From Candidatus Troglogloeales bacterium (lineage in GTDB: Bacteria; Nitrospirota; Nitrospiria; SBBL01; SBBT01), in contig SBBT01000213.1 in the NCBI GenBank assembly GCA_005239595.1, positions 1 to 15,732 on the forward strand: a stretch of 15,732 nucleotides of DNA, read 5' to 3'. A model generated the notes under the pieces. It worked only from the letters and a program-made list of their open reading frames with translations, ran no database searches and was not told the origin of the DNA. Shown here piece by piece: positions 1-7,032 of the stretch; position 1 is the first letter of the stretch, and each line of letters begins with the position of its first letter. A program made the position numbers and the translations under genes.

Positions 1-12
1 GGCAGAGCGGGG

Positions 13-231
13 AGCCCCGACGCTGGCGGCAGGGGCGGGGCTGAGGCGGAATGCAGGGGTGAGTGCCTGAATGAAGAGAAGGCACGAAAGCCGCCGACCT
101 GTCAGGGATGCATGGCCTTAGCCAATGCAAGGCGGCGGCCCTGCCCGCCGATGGCCTGCGGCCAGGCAGGGGGGGCTCGTTGCCCGAAGTGATAGCGCAG
201 GGCAACAACCAAACGTTGCGAAGCGCCCCCT
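13..231. other. Hairpin-rich segment of unknown identity
   Basis: No convincing gene was found here. The segment is visibly richer in G+C than the flanking DNA and consists of successive inverted repeats. These are AGCCCC 13-18 with GGGGCT 37-42; GTGCCT 63-68 with AGGCAC 80-85; GCCGCC 90-95 with GGCGGC 131-136, enclosing a hairpin 109-116/121-129 with loop 117-120; CCCTGCC 139-145 with GGCAGGG 165-171, enclosing TGGCC 152-156/GGCCA 160-164; and GTTGCCC 179-185 with GGGCAAC 200-206. It lies immediately 3' of the tRNA-Ala gene, a common insertion point for mobile DNA. It may be a structured RNA or the remnant of a mobile element. I recognise no known RNA family. Confidence 0.45.
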
Positions 232-254
232 CCCATTCTCGCGCAAATTCACTT

Positions 255-330
255 TGGTGGAGCTGGGGGGGATCGAACCCCCGACCTCCTGATTGCGAAC
301 CAGGCGCTCTCCCAGCTGAGCTACAGCCCC
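255..330 (-). tRNA. tRNA-Ala (anticodon CGC)
   Basis: The reverse complement folds into a complete 76-nt cloverleaf with an encoded CCA end (255-257). The 7-bp acceptor stem contains the G3-U70 wobble pair that marks alanine tRNAs. The D arm is GCTC/GAGC, and the anticodon stem is CCTGG/TCAGG with loop TTCGCAA. The anticodon CGC (plus-strand 295-297) reads GCG. The T arm is GGGGG/CCCCC with loop TTCGATC. It is preceded by its own promoter and lies 89 bp downstream of the kelch gene on the same strand. Confidence 0.97.
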
Positions 331-346
331 AAAAACAAACGAGATG

Positions 347-375
347 AAACTAAATCATCGCCCCTTGATTGTCAA
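347..375 (-). promoter_or_regulatory. Sigma70-type promoter of tRNA-Ala
   Basis: On the minus strand a perfect -35 box TTGACA (plus 370-375) is separated by 17 bp from a weak -10 box TAGTTT (plus 347-352). Transcription would start near 340, about ten bases before the mature tRNA 5' end at 330. Confidence 0.6.
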
Positions 376-419
376 TTGGTAGACAGAAAGTTGCAGACCA
401 TTTTATTACTGACTCAGAT

Positions 420-1373
420 TCAAGGACTCTGTAACATATAGGCTTCATGAATCTCTGTGGCTTTAAGCCCCTGGCGTGTCGCGCCCCCAGGGATATAAAT
501 CATTCCATTATAAAATCCCGCGCCGATGCCATGACGGGGTGTTTTCATGAACACATCCACCCGCCATCGACCTTTTACCGGGTCATATATTTCTGTCTCA
601 TAAATAAGTCCATCGCTGCGGTGAAGATTCCCTTCGCCGCCAAAGGTGTAAACCTGGCCGCCCATATTCACGGCCGCAAATCCGGAGCGGGGGGTTGGGA
701 TTGAAGCCACCGCTGACCAAACCTGCCGGCCAACATCATACCGTTCCACTTCAGAAAGATTCATCCCATCCTTGCGGCCGCTGATGGCGATGATATCGGG
801 AATGGCCACTGCAGCCAGATGATCCCGCCGCGTCGGCATGGGGGGAAGCGAAGACCACCGATCTTGTGCTACATCGTAAACAGCAAAATCGGAGACAGAG
901 TGTCCATCTCTAAAACCCCCGACCGCATAAATCTCTTTTTGGTATACCGCAACCGCCAGGGCCCCTCGTCGTGTCGGCATCGGGGCGCGTAGCCGCCACT
1001 GCCCGGATGCTGGATAATAGGCCCAGACAAGATTCGTCGCAAACTCAAAAGATGAACCCTCAAAACCGCCCACGAGGTAGAGAACCCCTTCCACGTCTGC
1101 CGCGGCAGCATGATGCAGGGGAAGCGGAAGCGCCTGCACGAAAGACCACCGATTGGCGTCGGGATGATAGACCTCCACCGTCCTCAATCCCTGACCCTCT
1201 TTATCAAGACCGCCCACCGCGTAGATTTTTCCACCTACCGCCACAACGCCCATTTCCTGCCGAGGCGACCGCAACGGCGCAAGCGACACCCATTTCGATC
1301 TTTTTTGAGAACAGGCCGGCAGGATTAGAAACAGCATACAAAAAATAAACACCAGTCTGCGCCTGCTATTCAT
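420..1373 (-). CDS. Kelch-repeat beta-propeller lipoprotein
   Basis: This 317-residue protein starts with a basic stretch and a hydrophobic segment ending in a lipobox, L18-P19-A20-C21. It is predicted to be exported and lipid-anchored at Cys21. The rest is made of about six kelch motifs, each with a core such as IYAVGG, LYLVGG, IYAVGG, IIAISG, VYTFGG or IYIPGG, followed by a conserved Trp in 'W..L.PMPT.R'-like spacers. This predicts a six-bladed beta-propeller. Such propellers bind proteins or carbohydrates; some bacterial ones are sialate mutarotases (NanM), but nothing here shows that substrate. The ATG overlaps the purN stop by 8 nt (ATGAATAG) and is preceded by a GGGGAGAAAGG purine stretch, so the gene is probably translationally coupled to purMN. 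That linkage has no obvious metabolic logic. Specific function is unknown. Confidence 0.85.
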   Translation of the reverse strand: MNSRRRLVFIFCMLFLILPACSQKRSKWVSLAPLRSPRQEMGVVAVGGKIYAVGGLDKEGQGLRTVEVYHPDANRWSFVQALPLPLHHAAAADVEGVLYLVGGFEGSSFEFATNLVWAYYPASGQWRLRAPMPTRRGALAVAVYQKEIYAVGGFRDGHSVSDFAVYDVAQDRWSSLPPMPTRRDHLAAVAIPDIIAISGRKDGMNLSEVERYDVGRQVWSAVASIPTPRSGFAAVNMGGQVYTFGGEGNLHRSDGLIYETEIYDPVKGRWRVDVFMKTPRHGIGAGFYNGMIYIPGGATRQGLKATEIHEAYMLQSP

Positions 1374-1977
1374 GAATTGATACCTTTCTCCCCTCTATTC
1401 TTAATTTTCCATCTGCGTAAAGCTGAAGCATGCATGGGAAAAGCCGATGCTCCTGCTCTAAAATTCGCGCCGAAAGGGACTCCTCCGTATCTCCTTCTAA
1501 AACAGGAACAGCAGTCTGGGCCACAATCGGTCCGTGGTCGACCTCCTCGTCGACAAAATGGACGGTACAACCGGATACCTTTACGCCATACGCCAGGGCC
1601 TGGGCCTGGGCATGAAGACCGGGGAAGGCCGGAAGGAGGCTGGGATGGATATTGATGATCCGATTGCGATAAGGCCCAATCAATGCAGGTGTCAGGAGAC
1701 GCATATAACCGGCCAGCACGACTAACTCAACCTGATGGGCCTTGAGCACCTGAACCAATGCGGCATCATAATCCGATCGGGAAGCATAGAGAGAAGGATC
1801 GATAAATACGTCCGGAATCGGCAAGGATCGGGCCCGTGCTAACGCTTCCGCCTCTTTATGGTTGCTGATCACCACACCGACCTCTGCTCTTAACTGACCA
1901 TGCCGGATCGCATCTAAAATCGCCTGTAAATTGCTGCCGCGGCCGGAGGCAAGCACCCCTAACATCAGCCTAGACAT
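1366..1977 (-). CDS. purN: Phosphoribosylglycinamide formyltransferase
   Basis: PurN transfers a formyl group from 10-formyl-tetrahydrofolate to GAR, the third step of purine biosynthesis in the cytoplasm. The 203-residue protein has the phosphate-binding start LGVLASGRGSN (6-16) and the catalytic triad of the family: N109 and H111 in NIHPSLLP, and D147 in VDHGPI. These sit a constant three residues after E. coli N106/H108/D144. Length is normal. I chose the ATG at 1977 because GGAAGG lies about six bases upstream and the protein then begins as the family does. A longer version from 2019 would overlap purM by 50 nt. With the chosen start, the overlap with the purM stop is 8 nt (ATGTCTAG). It is the middle gene of purM-purN-kelch. 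Confidence 0.95.
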   Translation of the reverse strand: MSRLMLGVLASGRGSNLQAILDAIRHGQLRAEVGVVISNHKEAEALARARSLPIPDVFIDPSLYASRSDYDAALVQVLKAHQVELVVLAGYMRLLTPALIGPYRNRIINIHPSLLPAFPGLHAQAQALAYGVKVSGCTVHFVDEEVDHGPIVAQTAVPVLEGDTEESLSARILEQEHRLFPCMLQLYADGKLRIEGRKVSIHE

Positions 1978-3001
1978 AGACGACCTTCCGATCTCCCCGT
2001 ATGACTTCTCCAACGACATACGCCTCTTGTCGTAACCGTTTTAGATAGGATAACGCCGGTTTAAGTTCCTTTCCGGAAACGATCAGGATCATTCCGATTC
2101 CCATATTAAAATCGGCATACATCTGTGCCTCGTCCAGCTCTCCGTATTGCCGCATTACCGTAAAAATGGGTGGAACATTCCAGCAGCCACGATCCACCTT
2201 CGCTGCAGTTCCATTAGGAAGAATCCTGGGAAGATTTCCGGTAATTCCCCCTCCCGTAATATGCGCCATTCCCTTCACGGAAACTTTTTGGATCATCTTT
2301 AAAACCGTTTTGGCATAAATGATCGTCGGTGTCAGGAGTTCCTCTCCGAGGGGCCGCGCAAGTCCCGATGGCCGATCCGCGATGGTTAATCCCGCCTTCT
2401 CAAAGAAAATCTTTCTGGCCAAGGAAAAACCGTTGCTATGAAGCCCAGACGAGGCAAGACCGATCAGCATATCACCCTGACGTATGCCGGTGCCGTTGAT
2501 AATCTTCTTTCGCTCGACCACGCCGACCGAAAATCCCGCAAGGTCATAATCGCCATCTTCATAGAATGAGGGCATCTCCGCCGTTTCTCCGCCGATCAGG
2601 GCGCAGCCGGCCTGCCGACACCCTTCCACAATCCCCTCCATCACTTTAAGCGCCCTCTCGGGAAACAGCTTCCCGGTTGCGAAGTAATCGAGGAAGAAAA
2701 GCGGTTCCGCGCCGGTTACCACCACGTCATTGACACACATCGCCACGAGATCGATGCCGATCGTGTCATGACGGCCGGTTAGGTTTGCAACCTTAAGTTT
2801 TGTTCCCACGCCATCGGTGCCGGAAACCAACACCGGCGCTTTATACTTACGGGCGCAAAGCGCGAAGAGCCCGGAGAACCCTCCCAGATCGGTCAAAACC
2901 TCCCGGCGAAATGTCGATCGCACCATGGGGGTTAATGCCTGAACAAACCGGTCTCCCGCCTCGATATCGACCCCCGCACCCTTGTATGTTAATCCTCCCA
3001 T
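1970..3001 (-). CDS. purM: Phosphoribosylformylglycinamidine cyclo-ligase
   Basis: PurM (AIR synthetase) closes the imidazole ring of FGAM with ATP, the fifth step of purine biosynthesis. The protein has the family opening LTYKGAGVDIEAGDRF, the GTDGVGTKLK loop, the GGETAEMPSFY segment, SSGLHSNGFSLAR and the C-terminal HITGGGITGNLPR motif. At 343 residues it has the usual length. I chose the ATG at 3001, preceded by GAGAGG at close spacing. A TTG at 3016 is in frame but adds only five residues unlike the family. It is the first gene of the minus-strand operon and is coupled to purN by an 8-nt overlap. A sigma70-type promoter lies just upstream. Confidence 0.95.
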   Translation of the reverse strand: MGGLTYKGAGVDIEAGDRFVQALTPMVRSTFRREVLTDLGGFSGLFALCARKYKAPVLVSGTDGVGTKLKVANLTGRHDTIGIDLVAMCVNDVVVTGAEPLFFLDYFATGKLFPERALKVMEGIVEGCRQAGCALIGGETAEMPSFYEDGDYDLAGFSVGVVERKKIINGTGIRQGDMLIGLASSGLHSNGFSLARKIFFEKAGLTIADRPSGLARPLGEELLTPTIIYAKTVLKMIQKVSVKGMAHITGGGITGNLPRILPNGTAAKVDRGCWNVPPIFTVMRQYGELDEAQMYADFNMGIGMILIVSGKELKPALSYLKRLRQEAYVVGEVIRGDRKVVYV

Positions 3002-3046
3002 AGACCTCTCACGCAATTTTGGAAAACCTGACCGTTAGAAAACCGT

Positions 3047-3075
3047 ATCTTACGCTATCCCCCTCTCTCCTTCAA
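3047..3075 (-). promoter_or_regulatory. Sigma70-type promoter of purM operon
   Basis: On the minus strand, TTGAAG (plus 3070-3075), a 17-bp spacer and TAAGAT (plus 3047-3052) match four of six consensus bases in each box. They lie 46 bp or more upstream of the purM ATG. No PurR-like operator was recognised. Confidence 0.45.
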
Positions 3076-3083
3076 GTTTCACC

Positions 3084-3112
3084 TTGACGATGCCAAACGA
3101 TGACGCTACACT
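3084..3112 (+). promoter_or_regulatory. Sigma70-type promoter of the 3137-5208 cluster
   Basis: TTGACG (3084-3089), a 17-bp spacer and TACACT (3107-3112) place a start near 3119, about 18 bases before the ATG at 3137. It lies back to back with the purM promoter. Confidence 0.5.
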
Positions 3113-3136
3113 CACGCCGGAAATGCGGAGGAGGCG

Positions 3137-3883
3137 ATGCGAGACACGCATCAGACGGAGGCATTCAAAGAGCAGTTATTGTCATTGATGGATAAAAAGG
3201 ACCATTGGGCATGGAAGCATTTTTCGGGGCCTTCTATCGGCCTGGCGCAGCTTCGGCCACACTATCAGCAGGAATACGCGGTATACGTCCGCGATTTTCC
3301 CCTCTTTTTAGGAAGGCTTTTTGCCAAGAATCCGCCCGCCGCCATACGACACGACCTGGCGGAAAACCTATACGAAGAAGAGACGGGCGGACTTAGCCTA
3401 AAGGTATCCCACCAGAGGCTTTTTCTGAAAATGATGCGCGGGCTCAGGTTTAGGGCATCCGACTTTCAACAGATTAAACTTCTTCCCAAAAGCCGGCTTT
3501 ATCGCCAATGGCTCGATGAGGTTACCCACAATTCACATTGGTTGGAAGGGGTTGCTGTGATCACCATTTTTGTCGAGGGAAGCGTTTGCGATCGAAAAGA
3601 GGTGGGGCCCCATCCCCCGACACAGGCCCCCGTTGAAGAGATCATCCAGAATCATTTTCTGGTGCGGCATCACGGCGTCTCTCCCAAATACATGGATCTC
3701 CCGCGCGCCCATTATCAGGTGGAAAGGGGCCATCGGCACGCCGCCTGGAATATGGTGTTGGGACACGCCCAATCGCGTGAATCACAGCAACGGGTTTACG
3801 ATGCCGTGAAGCGGTCGCTTGACCTTTGGCACCAATACCGTGACGGCGTTGCAGACGCCGCCGGAATAAAAAGGGATAAATGA
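3137..3883 (+). CDS. Haem-oxygenase-fold di-iron oxidase candidate (CADD/PqqC-like)
   Basis: This 248-residue protein resembles the TenA/PqqC/CADD superfamily, annotated as 'iron-containing redox enzyme'. The six-ligand pattern of haem-oxygenase-like di-iron oxidases can be placed: acidic cluster E80-E82, H92, E147 in IFVEG, then H192-x3-E196-x2-H199. CADD has E81/H88/E142/H174/D178/H181, so the last motif fits exactly with Glu in place of Asp, while the first E-H spacing is longer than in CADD. Known members make p-aminobenzoate from a protein tyrosine (CADD), cleave fatty acids (UndA) or act on amino-acid-derived substrates. The substrate here cannot be read from the sequence. GGAGGAGG at 3127-3134 supports the start. 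Its stop overlaps the next start (ATGA), so it is co-transcribed with the nucleotidase. Confidence 0.75.
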   Translation: MRDTHQTEAFKEQLLSLMDKKDHWAWKHFSGPSIGLAQLRPHYQQEYAVYVRDFPLFLGRLFAKNPPAAIRHDLAENLYEEETGGLSLKVSHQRLFLKMMRGLRFRASDFQQIKLLPKSRLYRQWLDEVTHNSHWLEGVAVITIFVEGSVCDRKEVGPHPPTQAPVEEIIQNHFLVRHHGVSPKYMDLPRAHYQVERGHRHAAWNMVLGHAQSRESQQRVYDAVKRSLDLWHQYRDGVADAAGIKRDK

Positions 3884-4530
3884 TCTCCTGGCCTGACATT
3901 GATTGTATCCTGCTGGATATGGATGGAACGCTTCTCGATAAACATTTCGACGATTATTTTTGGGAAGAGCTTGTTCCCCAAAAATTCGCGGCAAAAAACG
4001 ATCTTCCGATGGATGAGGCGAAAAAAAGACTCTTTGCCGCCTATAAGGCACAAGAGCGGACGCTCAATTGGACTGACGTCGATTACTGGTCCGGCCAACT
4101 CAACCTGGATATTGTTGCGATGAAAGAGGAGATTTGCGATCTGGTAAAAGTATCCCCCGGGGCGGAATGTTTTCTGCAGTTTCTTCAACGCCAAGGAAAG
4201 ACGATCGTCCTGGTCACCAATGCCCACCCAAAAACCATGCAGATCAAACTTCGCAGGACCCCCCTGATTCCCTACTTTACCGCCATGATCAGTTCCAGCG
4301 AGATCGGTGCGCCGAAAGAGGCCATTGAATTCTGGAGAGAGGCCGAACAGCGGCTTAAATTCGACAAAGGGCGGACCCTGTTTATTGACGATAATGAAGC
4401 GGTCTTATATACCGCAGACAGATTTGGGATAAAACTTCTTTTTCATAAAAACGGGGATGGCGGCTGCAAGTCCCACGCAGGGCAAAAACGGTTTCCATCG
4501 TTTAGCGACTTTAACGACCTCTATCCATAA
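3880..4530 (+). CDS. yrfG: HAD-family IMP/GMP 5'-nucleotidase (YrfG-like)
   Basis: All four HAD motifs are present in 216 residues: nucleophile D13 and acid/base D15 in LLDMDGTLLD, T113 in LVTNAHP, K146 in GAPKEA, and D170/D171 in LFIDDNEAVL. Beyond the motifs, the sequence follows E. coli YrfG closely as I remember it: FDDYFWEELVP, the AKN segment, TLNWTDVDYWS and NAHPKTMQIKL, each with a direct counterpart. The predicted activity is dephosphorylation of IMP and GMP in the cytoplasm, in line with the purMN operon next door, although that operon runs the other way. The start overlaps the upstream stop by 4 nt. There are 21 bp between its stop and the next gene. Confidence 0.88.
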   Translation: MISWPDIDCILLDMDGTLLDKHFDDYFWEELVPQKFAAKNDLPMDEAKKRLFAAYKAQERTLNWTDVDYWSGQLNLDIVAMKEEICDLVKVSPGAECFLQFLQRQGKTIVLVTNAHPKTMQIKLRRTPLIPYFTAMISSSEIGAPKEAIEFWREAEQRLKFDKGRTLFIDDNEAVLYTADRFGIKLLFHKNGDGGCKSHAGQKRFPSFSDFNDLYP

Positions 4531-4551
4531 AACATAAAGGGAGATACCATC

Positions 4552-5208
4552 GTGAAGAAGTCGGAGGGGGAAAACACTAAAAAAGAGAGCAACTCGAAAC
4601 AGTTGACGTGGATTTTGATCGGCGTGGGACTATCTCTTCTGGTGATCGCCATAACGCTCGGCACAAGGAATAAAGATCGTGATACCGAGCAAAAGATGGA
4701 ACAATCAGAACAAAGGATGGAAAAATCGCCAGACACCCAAACGTCTAGCCCGCTCCCGGTGGATCGTCCCGGAACAAAAATACCGGAGGGGGTCGAACTG
4801 TTTGAACACGAGGGAAGCACCCATGTTGCGGAGGGGGTCCGCGTTACATACAAGACCGACCCCCCCACATCAGGTTCCCATTATGACCGATGGGCATCCC
4901 CCGGCATTTATGAGGCATCCGAAATCCAGCCGGAGCTTTTGGTGCACAACCTCGAACATGGCAACATTGTGATCTATTTCGATCGTTCCGCCCTGTCGGC
5001 GTCTCAAATGGACGAACTGATCTTGCTGTCAAAACCTTACATCGGCCAGTGGGACGGAGTGGTACTGGTGGGTGGCAAGGACAAGAAACACCCCCTCATC
5101 CTGACTGCATGGCGCGCCATGTTGCGTCTCAAACAATTCGACAAAGAAAAGGTGCTCGGTTTCATGGAGGCGTTCCGGGGCCGAGGGCCCGAAAATCCGG
5201 TGCGTTAG
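4552..5208 (+). CDS. DUF3105 membrane-anchored protein
   Basis: This 218-residue protein starts at GTG, with AAGGGAG (4537-4543) eight bases upstream. Residues 1-17 are polar and charged, 18-37 form one transmembrane helix, and about 39-75 are a charged, low-complexity linker. The conserved part carries the DUF3105 landmarks PPTSGSH (104-110) and HNLEHG (132-137) followed by a hydrophobic strand. The helix would place the domain outside the cytoplasmic membrane. No biochemical function is established for the family; the conserved His and Glu residues suggest metal binding, but that is inference. It is probably the last gene of the three-gene unit that starts at 3137. Confidence 0.85.
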   Translation: MKKSEGENTKKESNSKQLTWILIGVGLSLLVIAITLGTRNKDRDTEQKMEQSEQRMEKSPDTQTSSPLPVDRPGTKIPEGVELFEHEGSTHVAEGVRVTYKTDPPTSGSHYDRWASPGIYEASEIQPELLVHNLEHGNIVIYFDRSALSASQMDELILLSKPYIGQWDGVVLVGGKDKKHPLILTAWRAMLRLKQFDKEKVLGFMEAFRGRGPENPVR

Positions 5209-5254
5209 GGTTAGAATAGTCATAGAGGAAAAACTATTGGGATGGAATAGATGC

Positions 5255-5345
5255 GGACAGGCTAAACTTCCCTCCTTAACCAAGGAGGGGCTAGATGCAC
5301 GGAAATGTAACCAAATTTATGAAGCCCTACACTAGCCTTCTGTCC
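5255..5345. repeat. Imperfect inverted repeat with inner palindrome, between convergent genes
   Basis: GGACAG 5255-5260 pairs with CTGTCC 5340-5345, and AGGCTA 5259-5264 with TAGCCT 5333-5338, giving about ten paired bases around a 68-bp core. Inside is a perfect hairpin, CCCTCCTT 5270-5277 with AAGGAGGG 5282-5289 and loop AACC. No T-run follows the inner hairpin on either strand. It could be a bidirectional terminator or a small MITE/REP-like unit. The remainder of the 163-bp gap shows nothing else. Confidence 0.4.
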
Positions 5346-5371
5346 CTAAATTTCCGGATTATCGAAGGTCA

Positions 5372-6883
5372 TCATGAGGCATCTTCTTTGTTCGGACACT
5401 GCTTTTTTAAAAATGCGATGGCGTCTTCCTGACTTGCAAGACGGCCTGAAAGCTGCTCTTCTCTCAAGAGGGCAAGATATTCCCCGACAGACGGTCCCGG
5501 AGAGAGATGCAGCGCCTCCATCACCTCCTCTCCCGTTAAAAGCGGGGGAGGAATGCGCGACCGCTCCCGCCCCATCTCTTCAATCTTTTCAATCCGTTTT
5601 CGGACCTGCCGATAATAAACGAGTTGCGGCACGCCGTCGGGAGGAACGGTCGCCCTGCCATCGCAAAAAATCAACTGGAGCAGTTTTGCGCCGGGATAGG
5701 CTGGATTCAAGAAATGTTTCTCGATGGTAGAGGCGCGCATCCGATCAATCTCGCCATGCACCAACAGGAGATGTTTTTCAACCAGCCACCCGAGTGCATC
5801 GACATCAATATAGTACCGGCTCCCCTTCGGAAAGATGGAAAGCCTCAAGCGGGTCGCAATCTCTTTGGCAAAACGCGCCCCAACCTTATCATGGTTGTTG
5901 AAGCGGATTCGGTCGACCCCATCCCGCTCGGGAGTTTGCAAGGTGGGCGGTTTTCCAACATCGTGGAGGAGCGTCGCCAGTACGAGCTCGGCATCATATT
6001 CCGAGTGAAACTCTTCACAAAAAGCCGGCGAGGCAAGTTGCGTCAGGGCCAACCGGGTGTGATTCCAGACATCCCCTTCCGTATGAAACTCCTGCGGCTG
6101 GGGACAGCCTTTCATGGCGATGAGCTCCGGGATTAACTTCTCAAACGCGCCGCTTTTATCCCAGAGATCAAATGCGGCTACCGGATCGGCCACCATCGCC
6201 TTAATCCATTCCTTCGCAATCGTTTCACGGGGGACGACAAAACCACCGTCTTCCCGTTTTGCAACCAGCAGGCCGACTGCCTCGCACAGGGCGGCCCACG
6301 TTTCCGGCTCGAAATCAAATTTATACTGACAGGCAAACCGAAGACCGCGAAGGATGCGCGACGCATCCTCCGAAAATCGAAGGCGCGGTTCTCCGACGGC
6401 GCGCAAGCGGCCCGCCTTTAAGTCATTGAGACCGCCGAAGGGATCAATCACGCACCGCTTCGTAATATCGGCGGCCATGGCGTTGACCGTAAAATCACGG
6501 CGGCCCATATCCTCTTCAATAGAGAGAAAGGGATCGCTCTTTACCAGAAAATCACGATAGACGCCGCCGAGCGAAAATGAGCGTTCTGTTCTGGGAAGCG
6601 CAATGTCAACCGGCTCATCCAGCACCATATCGGCCGGCATGAATTTGTACACCCCAAATGTTTTCCCCACCCAGCTTACTTTGCCACGCCGGTCAAGAAA
6701 CTCCGCTAAATCGGACGCGGTAATTCCTCGAACCAGAAAATCGTGATCTTTTGTAGGACGTCCCAACAGCAGATCGCGGACGGCCCCGCCGACGAGGTAG
6801 ACCTCCCCGTCTGGAAACTTAGATTGCAACTCCGAAAGAAAATGATACCGTAAACTGAGAGACTCTTCCCACAGCAGGTTCAT
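5372..6883 (-). CDS. cca: CCA-adding tRNA nucleotidyltransferase with HD domain
   Basis: This 503-residue class II nucleotidyltransferase adds or repairs the tRNA 3' CCA end. Visible parts are the GGAVRDLLLGR flexible loop and helix (32-42), the metal-binding pair D46-x-D48, GRRDFTVNAMA (128-138) and the R-L-RF segments of the nucleotide-selecting neck. An HD-phosphohydrolase domain follows, with LLHDVGKP (H307-D308) and a preceding H276 region. A C-terminal tail with PPLLTGEEVMEAL completes it. HD-bearing members also have phosphatase or phosphodiesterase activity in E. coli; poly(A) polymerase is the alternative for relatives of this fold. I chose the ATG at 6883, with AAGGTGG about eight bases upstream. 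A GTG at 6889 is in frame but has a tight three-base spacing. It is convergent with the DUF3105 gene. Confidence 0.9.
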   Translation of the reverse strand: MNLLWEESLSLRYHFLSELQSKFPDGEVYLVGGAVRDLLLGRPTKDHDFLVRGITASDLAEFLDRRGKVSWVGKTFGVYKFMPADMVLDEPVDIALPRTERSFSLGGVYRDFLVKSDPFLSIEEDMGRRDFTVNAMAADITKRCVIDPFGGLNDLKAGRLRAVGEPRLRFSEDASRILRGLRFACQYKFDFEPETWAALCEAVGLLVAKREDGGFVVPRETIAKEWIKAMVADPVAAFDLWDKSGAFEKLIPELIAMKGCPQPQEFHTEGDVWNHTRLALTQLASPAFCEEFHSEYDAELVLATLLHDVGKPPTLQTPERDGVDRIRFNNHDKVGARFAKEIATRLRLSIFPKGSRYYIDVDALGWLVEKHLLLVHGEIDRMRASTIEKHFLNPAYPGAKLLQLIFCDGRATVPPDGVPQLVYYRQVRKRIEKIEEMGRERSRIPPPLLTGEEVMEALHLSPGPSVGEYLALLREEQLSGRLASQEDAIAFLKKQCPNKEDAS

Positions 6884-7032
6884 TGGCACATCCCACCTTA
6901 AAAGACGTTTCTGAATTTGTGGTGCGAGTCTATCATGCCTTACGGCACCCCATCAATTTAAGCAATCCCTCCCTGCTTTCTTCGGCCAGAATCCGATTGA
7001 CGGCCTGATCTAAATTAGGTACCTTGGCCCCC

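Noticed and set aside
165..254. Plus-strand reading with RGGS...NNQTLRSA, superficially like a variable repeat of a diversity-generating retroelement
   Set aside because: There is no reverse transcriptase, Avd gene or template/variable repeat pair in the window, and the frame runs into the tRNA. The likeness is short and could be chance.
108..347. Open frame of 79 codons on the plus strand across the left edge
   Set aside because: Its second half is the antisense of tRNA-Ala, a common source of false proteins, and the first half lies in the hairpin region. It has no ribosome site.
1978..2019. Longer PurN start at 2019
   Set aside because: It adds 14 residues unlike the family and a 50-nt overlap with purM; the ATG at 1977 has a proper ribosome site.
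3796..4227. Minus-strand open frame of 143 codons across the oxidase/nucleotidase junction
   Set aside because: It is antisense to the YrfG-like gene, which has all four HAD motifs.
6997..7025. Sigma70 promoter TTGACG-17-TACCTT directly before anmK, which would give a leaderless transcript
   Set aside because: The -10 box keeps only three of six consensus bases. It was not listed as a feature.
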